NCBI RefSeq assembly: GCF_034314085.1
Contig: NZ_JAVIWI010000001.1
Coordinates: forward strand, 4,588,001 to 4,652,000
DNA length: 64,000 nucleotides
Origin: Undibacterium sp. 5I1
GTDB taxonomy: Bacteria > Pseudomonadota > Gammaproteobacteria > Burkholderiales > Burkholderiaceae_D
Reading direction: 5' to 3'
This document shows positions 20,104 through 28,498 of the stretch, piece after piece; within the stretch, counting starts at the first letter, position 1, and each line of letters begins with the position of its first letter. A program made the translations under genes and the position numbers. Under the pieces are notes generated by a model. The model did no database searches and was not told where the DNA came from. It saw only the letters and a program-made list of their open reading frames with translations.

Positions 20104-20796
20104 TTGGATTTAAATCTTACAAAACCACTGCGCTGGCCCTACTTACTATTGATTGCCGCAATCCATGGTGCTTTATTTTTTGTATGGACGGACACGACGG
20201 CTCATAAAAAAGCGAACGAGCAATTATCTGCACTTTTTGTGCTTCTGATTCCTGGCAATGCATTAGTGGTGCCTCAGAAAAAAGATGTGCATGAGTCAGA
20301 GAGCAAGCCAGTTTTCAACGCGCAAGAGAATGTACTAAAACATCATGAGCAAAAAATAATCGCATCCTCGGTTACTGTCATCAAAAACGAGAAGATCGCT
20401 AAGACCAAAACAACTACTGCACCTGTCAATACACTAATGATAGCGACTGAGAGCCAAGCAATGCCCACAGCACCAGCAAGTCAGGCGATGGTTGATAAAG
20501 GCCTCAACACCGATATAACTAACATCACCAAGGGATTAAAAACCGATTTTGAAGCCCGTGATCGCGTTACCCTAAAACCACCCGCATCTCCGATGAGTAA
20601 GCTGGCGCAAAATATCGCGGCGGCAGCGACCACGCAAAGAGAGGGCTATCACGAAGAGCGTGTGCTCCTAGGCGATGGTCGCCCAGTCACCAAAGTTATT
20701 ACGCCATATGGGACTTACTGCATATTGCACAGAAAACCAGGAGAAATCATTGGCAATGAGTTGGCCGCGGTGCCAGTAACTTGTGGCAATTTGTAG
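20104..20796 (+). CDS. membrane-anchored protein of unknown function, paralog 2
   Basis: Not recognised. Same plan as the preceding gene: basic N-terminus, membrane helix (YLLLIAAIHGALFFVW), a polar Lys/Thr/Ala-rich linker and a C-terminal block GRPVTKVITPYGTYCI ending in TCGNL. I choose the TTG at 20104 (230 aa) because AAGGAGG lies just upstream and the N-terminus then matches the paralog; an earlier in-frame start inside the previous gene adds 23 residues. The linkers of the two paralogs share little sequence while both ends are conserved, suggesting an old duplication. Both lie downstream of the transglycosylase and may act at the envelope. Confidence 0.6.
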   Translation: MDLNLTKPLRWPYLLLIAAIHGALFFVWTDTTAHKKANEQLSALFVLLIPGNALVVPQKKDVHESESKPVFNAQENVLKHHEQKIIASSVTVIKNEKIAKTKTTTAPVNTLMIATESQAMPTAPASQAMVDKGLNTDITNITKGLKTDFEARDRVTLKPPASPMSKLAQNIAAAATTQREGYHEERVLLGDGRPVTKVITPYGTYCILHRKPGEIIGNELAAVPVTCGNL

Positions 20797-20842
20797 GCGA
20801 TCAATCTAAGTAGCGGAGATCGGGCTCGGAAGGGGTGGATTG

Positions 20843-20929
20843 AATATACTCCCCGTTATTTTTTTAAACATATGCCTGATTGTCCAAATATTATATGGAC
20901 AATTAACAAATACCCTACCCGAGTATTTT
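20843..20929 (+). repeat. palindromic intergenic element, copy B
   Basis: Left end AATATACTCCCC, central ATTGTCCA (20879-20886) and TGGACAAT (20896-20903) with the same 17-nt start-to-start distance as the other copies, right end GAGTATTTT. Lies in the convergent gap between paralog 2 and the SWIB gene, just before a bidirectional terminator. Confidence 0.85.
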
Positions 20930-20941
20930 CTTATTAAAAAC

Positions 20942-20970
20942 AAAAAAGCCCGCGCGATGCGGGCTTTTTT
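20942..20970. terminator. bidirectional intrinsic terminator
   Basis: AAAAAAGCCCGC and GCGGGCTTTTTT form a perfect 12-bp stem with a 5-nt loop (GCGAT). A and T runs on both sides let it end transcription from paralog 2 (plus) and from the SWIB gene (minus). Confidence 0.93.
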
Positions 20971-21038
20971 GTTTGGGATTGGGATTGCGATGAAGCTTGC
21001 AATACGCCAATAAGTCGCCCAAAACGACTGCGGTCAAA

Positions 21039-21419
21039 TTAAGACAGGTGACCGGAAATCAACTTTGTCATTTCAAACATAGAGACTTGAGCTTTGCCGC
21101 CGAAGACAGCTTTCAATTTGTCATCTGCATTGATGTTGCGTTTGTTTGCTTCATCTTGCAGCTTGTGCTTCTTGATGTATTCCCATACTTTTTTAGTGAC
21201 TTCAGTACGAGGAATCGGCGCTGCGCCGATGACTGCTGCCAAAGTTGGCGAGATCGTCATTGGTTTCATAAATGCTGCATTTGGCTTACGTGCAGGTGCG
21301 TCTGCCTTAGCTGCTTTAGCCACTTTAGCTGCTGGTGCGGCCTTAGGTGCTGCTACTTTTTTAACTGCTGCTGGCGCTGCTGGTTTTTTTGCCACTGGTT
21401 TTTTTGCTGCTGTTGCCAT
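21039..21419 (-). CDS. SWIB/MDM2-domain protein with Lys/Ala-rich tail
   Basis: Small basic protein, probably DNA- or chromatin-associated. Residues 1-50 are a histone-H1-like Lys/Ala/Pro stretch (KKPVAKKPAAPAAVKK); residues about 52-125 form a SWIB domain (SPTLAAVIGAAPIPRTEVTK, WEYIKKHKLQDEANKRNI, ADDKLKAVFG, MFEMTKLI). SWIB domains are eukaryotic chromatin-remodelling modules also found in Chlamydia and many betaproteobacteria. Its exact role is unknown. AAGGAGC lies upstream of the ATG. The tail resembles the H1-like protein at 44.1 kb. Confidence 0.88.
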   Translation of the reverse strand: MATAAKKPVAKKPAAPAAVKKVAAPKAAPAAKVAKAAKADAPARKPNAAFMKPMTISPTLAAVIGAAPIPRTEVTKKVWEYIKKHKLQDEANKRNINADDKLKAVFGGKAQVSMFEMTKLISGHLS

Positions 21420-21701
21420 ATTGAGGCTCCTTCACAAGTATCTTGGAAAATGCGCCGTTTCACGCATCGCTAATAGTGGTGCGCTTTGCAGAGTGATGCA
21501 AGTGTTTTTTGTGGCTTTTTGTATAAAATGTGTCGTAATTAGCAGAGTGCAGTGCTGTAGAGTGAAAAAAACCGAATCACGCCTTAAATTTACATATTTT
21601 CAGGGCGGTATTCGGTCTGTAGTCTTGCGGTGTTACTGTTTGTGTCGGGGTTAGCAGAGGGCGCCATAGAGCACCATAGAGCGCTGGTATTGCTTTTGCG
21701 C

Positions 21702-23072
21702 TTATCTCGATTTGCCCGGCATCATGCCTTTCATGCTGCGCATCATCTTCATCATGCCGCCGCCTTGCAGCTTTTTCATCATGCTTTGCATTTGTTCAAA
21801 TTGGGCTAGCATGCGGTTGACTTCTTGAATCTGGACGCCTGCACCCATTGCAATCCGGCGTTTGCGCGATGCTTTGATCAGATCTGGTTTTGCTCTTTCT
21901 CTTGGCGTCATGGAATTGATCATACCTTCCATGCGACGCACACTTTTTTCTGCCTGATCCATATTCGCGCCACTCGCAGCTTGCTGCATTTGCGCAGGCA
22001 GTTTGTCCATCAAATTGGACAAACCGCCCATCTTTTTCATTTGCGATAGCTGTAGCTTGAAGTCATTCATATCAAACTTACCGCCACCTTTGATCTTGTG
22101 CGCCAGATCTTGTGCTGCAGCGACGTCCATGCCTTTTTGAGCGGATTCGACCAATGCCAGAATATCGCCCATGCCCAAAATACGGTTCGCCATGCGGACT
22201 GGATCGAAGGCTTCTAAGCCATCTAGTTTTTCCGCTACACCCGCAAATTTAATTGGTTTGCCAGTGATATGACGTACCGACAATGCAGCACCACCGCGCG
22301 AATCGCCATCTAGTTTGGTCAGTACGATACCGGTTAGGGGCAAAGCATCGTTAAAGGCTTTTGCCGTATTGACCGCATCTTGGCCAAGCATGGCATCGAC
22401 CACGAACAGGGTTTCTATTGGCTTGACCGCGGCATGTATCGCGGAGATTTCTTGCATCATTGCTTCATCAATACCCAGACGACCGGCGGTATCAATAATC
22501 AGCACATCGTGGTAATGCTTTTTTGCAAAATCCAGCGCAGCTAAAGCGATATCAACTGGCTTGTCGGTCGGCAGCGTCGGGAAGAAGTCAGCGCCTACTT
22601 GCGCAGTCACAGTTTGTAGCTGACCAATCGCAGCCGGGCGATACACGTCGGCAGAGACGGTTAAAACTTTTTTCTTTTTTTGCTCGCGTAAAAATTTAGC
22701 GAGTTTACCGACTGTGGTCGTTTTACCGGCACCTTGCAAACCTGCCATCAAAATAATTGCCGGAGGTTGGGTCGCAAAGCTGAGTTGATAGGCTTCGGGG
22801 CCGAGATCGGCACCCATTAAGCTTGCCAATTCCTTTTGCACCACGCCGACCAGCGCCTGGCCCGGCGTGAGCGAACTGATGACCTCTTCGCCCAAGGCTT
22901 TTTCTTTGACGCGGGCGATTAAATCACGCACCGCAGGCAAGGCAACGTCGGCCTCCAGTAAAGCCATACGTACTTCGCGCAACATCTCGGCGGTATTGGA
23001 TTCAGTTAAACGAGCTTCGCCGCGCATGGTTTTCACCACTTTGGCAAGGCGTTGGGTCAGATTATCGAGCAT
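21702..23072 (-). CDS. ffh: signal recognition particle protein Ffh
   Basis: GTPase of the signal recognition particle; with 4.5S RNA it targets nascent membrane proteins to FtsY. The N domain is followed by the G domain with GLQGAGKTT, DTAGR and TKLDGDSRGG. The Met-rich M domain at the end carries TPRERAKPDLIKASRKRRIA and a run of methionines (MMKMMRSMKGMMPG). 456 aa is typical. No 4.5S RNA gene was seen here. In many proteobacteria ffh is divergent from ypjD; here the two are about 10.6 kb apart. Confidence 0.97.
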   Translation of the reverse strand: MLDNLTQRLAKVVKTMRGEARLTESNTAEMLREVRMALLEADVALPAVRDLIARVKEKALGEEVISSLTPGQALVGVVQKELASLMGADLGPEAYQLSFATQPPAIILMAGLQGAGKTTTVGKLAKFLREQKKKKVLTVSADVYRPAAIGQLQTVTAQVGADFFPTLPTDKPVDIALAALDFAKKHYHDVLIIDTAGRLGIDEAMMQEISAIHAAVKPIETLFVVDAMLGQDAVNTAKAFNDALPLTGIVLTKLDGDSRGGAALSVRHITGKPIKFAGVAEKLDGLEAFDPVRMANRILGMGDILALVESAQKGMDVAAAQDLAHKIKGGGKFDMNDFKLQLSQMKKMGGLSNLMDKLPAQMQQAASGANMDQAEKSVRRMEGMINSMTPRERAKPDLIKASRKRRIAMGAGVQIQEVNRMLAQFEQMQSMMKKLQGGGMMKMMRSMKGMMPGKSR

Positions 23073-23377
23073 GGATGAGATTTAATTTTCAGATAAATTA
23101 TGGATGCAGCAACATTTAGAGCGAAATTCGGGTGCGCTAATCAGGCTAGCATTTTACCTGATCGAGCGTTCTGCTTGTTCCAATTCTGGAATAGGGCGGC
23201 AAACCCTTCGTACAACTTGTAAAAATCCCAAATAGTACGGTGTAGTTGCCTAAGATTAAACACCGATGCGTAGTATTACCGATGTTGGACATGGTTTTGT
23301 CCTGTTTAATCCTAGCGGTGTATTGCGGGGTTTGATTGCTGTTCAATATTGCCTAATATTGTGTAAGGCAGTGCGAG
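23073..23377. other. intergenic, ffh upstream region
   Basis: No gene, RNA or clear promoter recognised. A 66-codon minus-strand frame here has no ribosome binding site or similarity and is not called. Confidence 0.4.
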
Positions 23378-23393
23378 TGTTTGAATTCAAACA
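23378..23393. promoter_or_regulatory. 16-bp perfect palindrome upstream of the binding-protein gene
   Basis: TGTTTGAATTCAAACA, 118 nt before the ATG at 23511. A perfect palindrome of this size in an AT-rich leader is a candidate operator; the regulator is unknown. Confidence 0.4.
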
Positions 23394-23510
23394 GATGTGT
23401 CAAAAAACTCAAACCTAGCTAATTACACTTAAACACAAAAAATAAAATATAAAAAAGAGAGTTCATTTCACTCATGTCGAGGAAATTTTCTCTCATAACA
23501 GGAGACAAAT

Positions 23511-24668
23511 ATGCTGCGATCTACATGGTATTTTTCGGCCAGGCTGTGCGCATCCCTGGCTTTGGTGTCCTCAACGCTGGGTGCTGGCGGTCTTGCCTAT
23601 GCCGAAGATGGCGTAAGTGAGAGCACGATTTTACTGGGGCAGACGGTTGGTTTGACAGGGCAAATTGCCGGGCCCGTTAAAGAGATGAATGCAGGCGCAA
23701 ATGCCTATTTTGCTTACATCAATAAAAATGGTGGCGTGAACGGGCGAAAGATCGAAGTCCGCACACTCGATGATAAGTTTGAGCCAGCGCTTGCCGCCGG
23801 TAATGCCGGGACATTAATCAAAACAGAACATGTGTTTGCTCTGTTTCAGTCGCGCGGTACGCCACATACCGAGGCTTTGTTGCCCCTATTGGCTGAAAAT
23901 AAAATCCCCCTGATTGCACCAAGCACGGGTGCGACCTTATTTCATACACCGAATAACCGCTATGTCTTCAATGTCCGCGCCAAATACCGGGATGAGGTCA
24001 CGCGAGGTGTGGAACAGTTTAATACGGTGGGTATCAAAGAGATCGGCGTATTGCATGTAGACGATAGTTTTGGCAATGATGGATTGATCGGTTTTAATCA
24101 TGCAATGGCGAAATACAATCTGACACCAGCAATCGTCTTCAAATACGATCGCACAAAACCTGATGTTGCTGCTGTCGTAGCTACGTTGAACCAAAGTAAA
24201 GCAAAGGCCTTGATTATCGTCGGTTCTGCAACGACTACGGTAGACATCATTAAAGCCGTTCGTGCACAAGGCAATGCTGTGCAAATCATGACCTTATCCA
24301 ACAACTCCTCTCAATCCTTTGTCGAGGCTCTGGGCAAGGCTAGTGCTGGCATTATTGTGTCGCAAATTATGCCTGCACCTAATTCGACCTCTACCAAGCT
24401 AGGACAGGAATTTAAAGAGATAGCTGCTCCGCAGGGCGTCAATTCTTCTTATGCCTCAATGGAGGGGTTTGTCGGCGCTAAAGTGATGGTGGAGGCTTTA
24501 CGTCGTGCGGGTCGTAACTTGACACGTGATAGTTTGATTCGCGCTTTAGAATCAATGCGTCGTTTTGATCTTGGTGGAGTAGTGCTAAGTTACACCGACC
24601 AAAATCACAGTGGTAGCGAATTTGTAGAGTTGACGATCATCAGCAAAGACGGCAAGTTCCTTCGCTAA
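23511..24668 (+). CDS. LivK-type periplasmic substrate-binding protein
   Basis: Type 1 periplasmic binding protein of the branched-chain amino acid/amide ABC transporter class. A signal peptide (SLALVSSTLGAGGLAYAED) is followed by ILLGQTVGLTGQIAGPVKEM, AYFAYINKNGGVNGRKIEV, PLIAPSTGATLF and IGVLHVDDSFGNDGL, all typical of Peripla_BP_6. Length 385 aa. ACAGGAGAC precedes the ATG. No permease or ATPase of the Liv type is adjacent, so it is an orphan binding protein; it may serve a transporter elsewhere or act as a sensor partner. The ligand is unknown. Confidence 0.88.
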   Translation: MLRSTWYFSARLCASLALVSSTLGAGGLAYAEDGVSESTILLGQTVGLTGQIAGPVKEMNAGANAYFAYINKNGGVNGRKIEVRTLDDKFEPALAAGNAGTLIKTEHVFALFQSRGTPHTEALLPLLAENKIPLIAPSTGATLFHTPNNRYVFNVRAKYRDEVTRGVEQFNTVGIKEIGVLHVDDSFGNDGLIGFNHAMAKYNLTPAIVFKYDRTKPDVAAVVATLNQSKAKALIIVGSATTTVDIIKAVRAQGNAVQIMTLSNNSSQSFVEALGKASAGIIVSQIMPAPNSTSTKLGQEFKEIAAPQGVNSSYASMEGFVGAKVMVEALRRAGRNLTRDSLIRALESMRRFDLGGVVLSYTDQNHSGSEFVELTIISKDGKFLR

Positions 24669-24789
24669 GCCTTGGTTTTGGAAAATGAAGTTTTGTCGTA
24701 GCGCTGAAATCCTCGCTTAATGATACAAGCTTTATTTTCGTCGCTAATAGCAAAGATATAGAAGAAATGATGCGTTAGAATTCACGCTC

Positions 24790-24863
24790 GGAGATGGCAT
24801 TCCTCCTGCATTTTTCGCTAACCGCTTTAGGTCAACACACCCTAGTGCTAATGATGCCTACAT
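24790..24863 (+). promoter_or_regulatory. fluoride riboswitch (crcB motif)
   Basis: The aptamer consensus is nearly complete: GGAGATGGCATTCCTCC at 24790-24806, then AACCGC, a short variable TAGG/CCTA stem, and the 3' segment AATGATGCCTACA. These blocks match crcB-motif RNAs such as the well-studied Pseudomonas syringae one. It sits 100-180 nt before the start of a CLC-type channel gene of the fluoride subgroup, the expected partner. Binding of fluoride should raise expression of that gene. Confidence 0.93.
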
Positions 24864-24924
24864 TTGTCCCTGATCAATTGGGAAGGTGTAGGCGCATAGT
24901 CAACACAGCGATTTTCAATTGATC
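24856..24924 (+). promoter_or_regulatory. expression platform of the fluoride riboswitch (alternative hairpins)
   Basis: Two mutually exclusive stems are visible. Stem 1 pairs 24856-24870 (GCCTACA and on) with 24880-24893 (ending TGTAGGC), about 14 bp with one bulge, and would consume the 3' part of the aptamer. Stem 2 pairs GATCAATTG (24872-24880) with CAATTGATC (24916-24924), followed by CCGGTTTTGTCTT. Which is on and which is off was not determined; the T run after stem 2 is weak for a terminator. Confidence 0.55.
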
Positions 24925-24968
24925 CGGTTTTGTCTTATAGTCCAAGATAAAGATATAACAGGATTCGC

Positions 24969-26366
24969 ATGAAAACCTCAAAACAAACCAGACCTCCGAA
25001 ATCTCTTCAAAGTATTAATTCATCTCGCCCGATTGAGCAACTGGCGATCGTGCCTTACATGGTCAAATGGATTTTATTGGCCACCGCAGTCGCGGCGCTG
25101 GCAGGGACGGCATCTGCTTTTTTTCTGTTCGCGCTGGAGTGGGCTACCAATACCCGGCTGACACACCGCTGGCTGATTGCTTTATTGCCTGTGGCTGGTT
25201 TTGTTGTAGGTTGGCTGTATCTCAAATTGGGGCAGCAGGTAGAGGCTGGTAATAATCTCTTGATCGATGAAATCCATGATCCTAAAAAACTGATTCCATT
25301 GCGTATGGCACCGTTGGTACTAGCTGGCACAGTAGTGTCACATTTGTTTGGCGCCTCTGTCGGACGCGAGGGTACGGCGGTACAAATGGGCGGTGCTCTG
25401 GCGGATCAATTAACACAGCTATTCAAACTTAAACACGAAGACCGCCGGATTATTTTAATGGCAGGCATCAGCGCAGGTTTCGCTTCGGTATTTGGGACGC
25501 CTTTAGCCGGTGCGATTTTTGGATTAGAAGTGTTGGCGATTGGTCGCTTGCGTTACGACGCGATTTTGCCTTGTCTGGTGGCGGCTATCGTGGCTGACCA
25601 GGTAGGTTTGCTTTGGGGGCCAATTTTGGACATACACCATACGTATTATGCGATTCCTTTTATCCCCGCTATATCCGCCTGGGGATTGGTCGCGATGCTA
25701 ATCGCAGGAATACTGTTTGGATTGGCCGGGAAAATATTTGCAGATGCAACCCATAGTCTAAGTGCCTTGATGAAGCGGCTGATTCACTACGCGCCGCTGC
25801 GACCTTTTATTGGTGGTGTAGTGATCGCTGCTGCGTTCTGGTTGTTGGGTAGCGATAGCCGGGTAGATCGTTATATAGGCTTGGGTATTCCCACTATCGT
25901 AGAGGCTTTTCAGCATCCTTTAGCGTCTTATGATTTTGCTGCCAAGATGCTATTTACCATTGTGTCGCTGGGAACTGGCTTTAAGGGTGGCGAGGTTACA
26001 CCACTGTTTTATATCGGTGCTACGTTGGGAAATGCGCTTGCGCCACTACTGAATATGCCTTTCCCTTTATTGGCAGGCGTTGGTTTTGTCGCGGTATTTG
26101 CCGGTGCTGCGAATACGCCGATTGCTTCTACTTTAATGGCGATGGAGCTATTTGGTGCCGAGGTTGGCGTGTATGCGGGGATTGCCTGTGTGGTCAGTTA
26201 TTTGTTCTCAGGACACACCGGCATTTATCGCTCGCAACGCGTGGGACAGGCAAAACATTTGCATGCTAACCTGGATGCAGCTGCGGGAGCGAGGCCGGTG
26301 AAACTTAGTGAGTTTCACAATCAGGCCAAGGATCTCGTCACAACATCAAAAAAGAATAAGCCCTGA
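24969..26366 (+). CDS. CLC-family fluoride/proton antiporter (CLC-F type)
   Basis: Inner-membrane CLC protein, predicted to expel fluoride in exchange for protons. Residues near 131 read GREGTAVQMGG with the gating Glu; FGTPLAGAIFGLEV and FKGGEVTPLFYIGATLGNA are present. The chloride-selective GSGIP signature is missing: the corresponding place near residue 94 reads AGNNLLIDEI. That divergence, and the fluoride riboswitch directly upstream, support the CLC-F subgroup over a chloride channel. About ten hydrophobic helices, 465 aa. The start ATG at 24969 follows AACAGGA. Selectivity is inferred, not proven. Confidence 0.88.
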   Translation: MKTSKQTRPPKSLQSINSSRPIEQLAIVPYMVKWILLATAVAALAGTASAFFLFALEWATNTRLTHRWLIALLPVAGFVVGWLYLKLGQQVEAGNNLLIDEIHDPKKLIPLRMAPLVLAGTVVSHLFGASVGREGTAVQMGGALADQLTQLFKLKHEDRRIILMAGISAGFASVFGTPLAGAIFGLEVLAIGRLRYDAILPCLVAAIVADQVGLLWGPILDIHHTYYAIPFIPAISAWGLVAMLIAGILFGLAGKIFADATHSLSALMKRLIHYAPLRPFIGGVVIAAAFWLLGSDSRVDRYIGLGIPTIVEAFQHPLASYDFAAKMLFTIVSLGTGFKGGEVTPLFYIGATLGNALAPLLNMPFPLLAGVGFVAVFAGAANTPIASTLMAMELFGAEVGVYAGIACVVSYLFSGHTGIYRSQRVGQAKHLHANLDAAAGARPVKLSEFHNQAKDLVTTSKKNKP

Positions 26367-26445
26367 TAAGCTATCTCGCGTTTGTGTTCTAAATTGAATT
26401 CAATTTGTGTCTGTGCGAAAAACGGCAAACTTTTTCGTTTTAGCT

Positions 26446-26477
26446 CCAGATTATTCTGGTTCGTCAGAATAATCCGG
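26446..26477. promoter_or_regulatory. inverted repeat, candidate enhancer site for a sigma54 activator
   Basis: GATTATTCTG (26449-26458) and CAGAATAATC (26465-26474) are perfect complements across 6 nt, with further CC/GG pairs outside. The centre lies about 96 nt before the start predicted by the sigma54 promoter downstream, a usual enhancer distance. It could instead be a hairpin after the CLC gene, but no T run follows. Confidence 0.5.
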
Positions 26478-26530
26478 GTAACTAGCCCGACCAAGATGAT
26501 AAAAATCAATGACTTGCAAAATAATCGAAG

Positions 26531-26547
26531 CTGGCACAAAGTCTGCT
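26531..26547 (+). promoter_or_regulatory. candidate sigma54 (-24/-12) promoter of the ABC transporter
   Basis: CTGGCACAAAGTCTGCT has GG and GC exactly 12 nt apart and matches TTGGCACG-N4-TTGCW at most positions. It lies 40 nt before the start of the binding-protein gene and 70 nt after a perfect inverted repeat. A sigma54 two-component system lies at the end of the same gene run. Confidence 0.65.
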
Positions 26548-26586
26548 ATACCCGTTGTACAAATCAATAATAGTCAGGAGACCATC

Positions 26587-27564
26587 ATGTTTAAAAAAGC
26601 TATCGTCACGTCCCTCGTTTTATCCATTTCTGCTGCATTCGCCGGCGCCGCTCAGGCAGAAGATGTTGTGCGATTGGGTAATCTCAAATTTGCTCATTAC
26701 GGTGCAGTGTCTTATATCAAAGAGATCGCGCCAAAATGCGGTATCAAAGTCGATGAAAAAGTATTCCCCAAAGGCCTCGATGCGATGCAAGCAGTGATCG
26801 CTGGCGAACTGGATGTGGCCGCTGTGTCGTCTGAAGCTGTGATCTCTGCCAGAGCCAGCGGTGCACCTATCTATATCGTTGCTGGATTTGCCAAAGGTGG
26901 TGCACGTTTGGTGACACGTCCTGACTTGGGAATTAAAACCGTTAAAGAATTAAAAGGTAAAAAAGTCGGCGTTACCCGTGGTGGTATTCAGGATATTTTG
27001 CTGGCGGCAGAGTTGTCGCAAAATGGCTTAAGTTATTCTGATCAACCGGGCAAAGATGTGCAGATTATTTATCTTGGCTTTCCTGATTTGAATCAAGCTT
27101 TGCTTGGTAAAAATGTCGATGCCATCATGCAATCTGAACCATATTCGGCGCAAGCAATTAACAAAGGTTTTGGTGCAGAACTGATCAAACCTTACGACAC
27201 ACCAATTGGTGAGCCAGTACGCACGATGGTCATGACAGAAAAATTCTATAAAGAGAACCGCCCACTCGCAGAAAAATTTATGCGCTGTTTTGTAGAGGCG
27301 ACTAAAACCTTTATCGATAACAAAGACCTGGCCGAAAAATATGTCCGCGAAACGATTTTCAAAGGACAAATCACAAAAGAAGATTTTGTCAACGCGATTG
27401 GCAATTCTCCTTATTCCTACGATGTCACGCCAGAGCATATCCAGATCACTACGGATCTGATGCAAAAATATGGCGTCGGCAAAATGGCAAAGCCACCCGT
27501 CGCCAAAGATTGGGTCAAGACCGATTTGCTCGACGCTGCAAAAAAATCGCTTAATATCAAATAG
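26587..27564 (+). CDS. ABC transporter substrate-binding protein (nitrate/sulfonate/taurine type)
   Basis: Periplasmic binding protein of the NMT1/SsuA/TauA class. The signal peptide (FKKAIVTSLVLSISAAFAGAAQAED) is followed by a mature protein with AVIAGELDVAAVSSEAVISA, GKKVGVTRGG and GKNVDAIMQSEPYSAQA. Start at the ATG at 26587 (325 aa), after CAGGAG; a longer frame from 26509 would include the predicted promoter. Two genes for permease and ATPase follow. The substrate cannot be told from sequence; no sulfonatase, nitrilase or nitrate reductase gene is nearby. Confidence 0.88.
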   Translation: MFKKAIVTSLVLSISAAFAGAAQAEDVVRLGNLKFAHYGAVSYIKEIAPKCGIKVDEKVFPKGLDAMQAVIAGELDVAAVSSEAVISARASGAPIYIVAGFAKGGARLVTRPDLGIKTVKELKGKKVGVTRGGIQDILLAAELSQNGLSYSDQPGKDVQIIYLGFPDLNQALLGKNVDAIMQSEPYSAQAINKGFGAELIKPYDTPIGEPVRTMVMTEKFYKENRPLAEKFMRCFVEATKTFIDNKDLAEKYVRETIFKGQITKEDFVNAIGNSPYSYDVTPEHIQITTDLMQKYGVGKMAKPPVAKDWVKTDLLDAAKKSLNIK

Positions 27565-27681
27565 GCTGACATAGTTACGGCTAAGGTAACCGGAGTAATG
27601 CCCGTATCTCTTAGCCGTCAATGATCGTCTCCGATGGATGCTTGCCATTCATCGACAGCATTTTCTCTATAAGGAAGCAAT

Positions 27682-28497
27682 ATGAAGAAATGGCGTGAAA
27701 TCGGCGCGGGCTTAGTGGTGCCTGCGGTCTTAATTTTGTTCTGGCATGTGGTCACGACGATGGGTTGGGTTAATCCACAAGTCCTGCCATCACCTTGGGC
27801 TGTGGTAAAAAAGTGGTGTGAGTATGCCTCACCTATGGAAGCCTTTGATCCGGCGACGATGTCGCGCCTGGGTTGGCTGGTATCGGGTGAATTGATACGC
27901 GATACGATTGGCAGTATGTACCGCGTGGTAGTCGGTTTTGTGGTCGGCGCTGGTTTGGCCTTGCCGTTAGGTTTGGCGATGGGTGCTAGTCAGCGCGCCT
28001 ATGCCTGGATGAATCCCTTAATGCAAGTACTGCGACCTATCCCTCCGATTGCGTATATTCCTTTGTCGATTTTATGGTTTGGACTGGGTAATCCACCAGC
28101 GATATTTTTGATCGCGATCGGCGCATTTTTCCCTGTTTTGATGAATACGATTGCTGGCGTACGTCATGTTGACGGTATTTATATCCGTGCAGCGCGCAAT
28201 CTGGGGGCGAGCCAAACAACCTTGTTCTTACGAGTCATGTTGCCTGCCGCTGTGCCGTATATTTTGTCGGGTGTGCGTATCGGCATCGGTACCGCTTTTA
28301 TCGTTGTGATCGTGTCAGAAATGATCGCGGTTAATAATGGCCTGGGCTTTAGAATTTTAGAGGCGCGTGAGTATTTCTGGTCGGACAAAATTATTGCCGG
28401 CATGATCAGTATCGGTATGCTGGGCCTGGCAATTGACCTGGCGATGAACAAACTGAATAACCATTTGCTGCGCTGGCACCGTGGTCTGGAGAATTAA
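27682..28497 (+). CDS. ABC transporter permease (SsuC/TauC type)
   Basis: Inner-membrane permease of the nitrate/sulfonate/taurine class, with about six helices. N-terminal helix near 10-28; the EAA loop reads AARNLGASQTTLFLRVMLPAAVPYILSG (about 170-197 in total), which docks on the ATPase. Length 271 aa is usual. AAGGAAG lies before the ATG. It is 117 nt after the binding-protein gene and is followed by the ATPase with almost no gap. Confidence 0.92.
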   Translation: MKKWREIGAGLVVPAVLILFWHVVTTMGWVNPQVLPSPWAVVKKWCEYASPMEAFDPATMSRLGWLVSGELIRDTIGSMYRVVVGFVVGAGLALPLGLAMGASQRAYAWMNPLMQVLRPIPPIAYIPLSILWFGLGNPPAIFLIAIGAFFPVLMNTIAGVRHVDGIYIRAARNLGASQTTLFLRVMLPAAVPYILSGVRIGIGTAFIVVIVSEMIAVNNGLGFRILEAREYFWSDKIIAGMISIGMLGLAIDLAMNKLNNHLLRWHRGLEN

Positions 28498-28498
28498 T

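Noticed and set aside
20997..21654. Cys/Phe-rich and Ala-rich plus-strand frames over the SWIB gene
   Set aside because: Shadows of the Lys/Ala-rich minus-strand coding sequence.
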